Below, in pieces: positions 40,643 to 40,827 of a stretch of 40,827 bases of DNA; position 1 is the stretch's first letter; each line of letters starts with the position of its first letter. The DNA is from Thermococcus sp. (lineage in GTDB: Archaea; Methanobacteriota_B; Thermococci; Thermococcales; Thermococcaceae). The notes beneath the pieces are model-generated. The model made no database searches and was not told the origin of the DNA. It was given only the letters and a program-made list of their open reading frames with translations. The stretch lies in NCBI RefSeq assembly GCF_027023865.1, contig NZ_JALVUC010000007.1, positions 1-40,827 on the forward strand, read 5' to 3'. The translations under genes and the position numbers were made by a program.

Positions 40643-40827
40643 TTAAATCTCTTCCCGCAGGTTCTTCACGAGCCTCAGAAGCTCCCAGAGGTCGCTTACA
40701 TAGTAGTCCGCCCCCTCTACCTTCCCAAAGCGAACCACGTTAACGGTCTTTAAGCCGGCTCTTTCTCCGGCGAGAACGTCGTGAATGCTGTCCCCAACCA
40801 TCCAGGCTTCATCTGGCTTCAGATTCA
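40643..40827 (-). CDS. HAD-family hydrolase, C-terminal part
   Basis: The gene enters from the right edge on the minus strand and ends with TAA at 40645-40643; only its last ~60 residues are in the window. They read WMVGDSIHDVLAGERAGLKTV, which is HAD motif IV, where the Asp residues bind Mg, and then VEGADYYVSDLWELLRL, a typical closing helix. This fits a phosphoglycolate phosphatase-like enzyme. The catalytic first Asp lies outside the window. Confidence 0.85.
   Translation of the reverse strand, partial: NLKPDEAWMVGDSIHDVLAGERAGLKTVNVVRFGKVEGADYYVSDLWELLRLVKNLREEI

Noticed and set aside
1-40827. tRNA genes, rRNA, CRISPR arrays
   Set aside because: No tRNA T-loop pattern with matching acceptor ends, no rRNA segment and no regularly spaced repeats were seen by eye.

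Overview
The window looks like chromosomal DNA of a hyperthermophilic archaeon of the order Thermococcales, most likely Thermococcus. I infer this from the gene content: pelota, LSm plus L37e, archaeal glycyl-tRNA synthetase, archaeal phosphorylating GAPDH, Trm1, an L35Ae remnant beside trm1, and a 348-residue prolidase that matches the Pyrococcus enzyme as I remember it. Genes are densely packed, with GGTGAT-type ribosome binding sites, archaeal TATA boxes about 25 nt ahead of several leaderless starts, and occasional GTG or TTG starts. I see no tRNA, rRNA or CRISPR array. All family assignments are from reading the sequence; no search was run.

Layout. 1-320: the C-terminal end of an IS200/IS605-type TnpB and its right end (candidate guide RNA), just ahead of a NodU/CmcH-type carbamoyltransferase. 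1984-3225: a sugar-phosphate nucleotidyltransferase with a cysteine-rich tail. 3320-5802: an iron uptake operon feoA-feoB-feoC (minus strand) behind a site that closely matches the bacterial DtxR/IdeR box. 6008-8937: a DUF4870 membrane protein, a PP-loop ATPase, a PP2C phosphatase and an AIR-synthase/HypE-like protein. 8976-11863 (minus): pelota, two small unknown proteins and prolidase. 11949-14058: a HAD phosphatase, a broken ribosomal L35Ae gene and Trm1. 14177-17942: a MATE transporter, L37e, LSm and glycyl-tRNA synthetase. 17995-19473: an AT-rich orphan PD-(D/E)XK nuclease gene, a DUF402 protein and a DUF167 protein. 19631-24274: PhzF, GAPDH, a 50-residue ORF, a CinA-type domain protein, an eIF2B-like protein and a cobalamin adenosyltransferase, with two related decayed segments between genes.

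24288-29218 (minus) holds two tandem MFS transporters and, upstream of them, a three-gene ArsR regulator/membrane protein/DUF4097 operon with a tandem 15-bp operator. After a hairpin-rich gap, a PadR regulator diverges from a 1346-residue RND/MMPL protein with a perfect inverted repeat between them. An AEC transporter, an M42 aminopeptidase and a nucleotidyltransferase with a frameshifted partner follow. 37130-40541 (minus) is a four-gene operon: two paralogous zinc-ribbon membrane proteins, a helical protein and an SPFH/YdjI-like protein with C-terminal zinc ribbons. It recalls the Bacillus pspA-ydjGHI envelope-stress locus and is the best candidate here for a poorly described system. The window ends in the C-terminus of a HAD hydrolase.

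Themes: membrane and envelope homeostasis (SPFH operon, DUF4097 operon, RND, MATE and MFS proteins, DUF4870), translation and RNA quality control (pelota, LSm, L37e, Trm1, GlyRS), and gene decay (L35Ae, the nucleotidyltransferase partner, two intergenic remnants).
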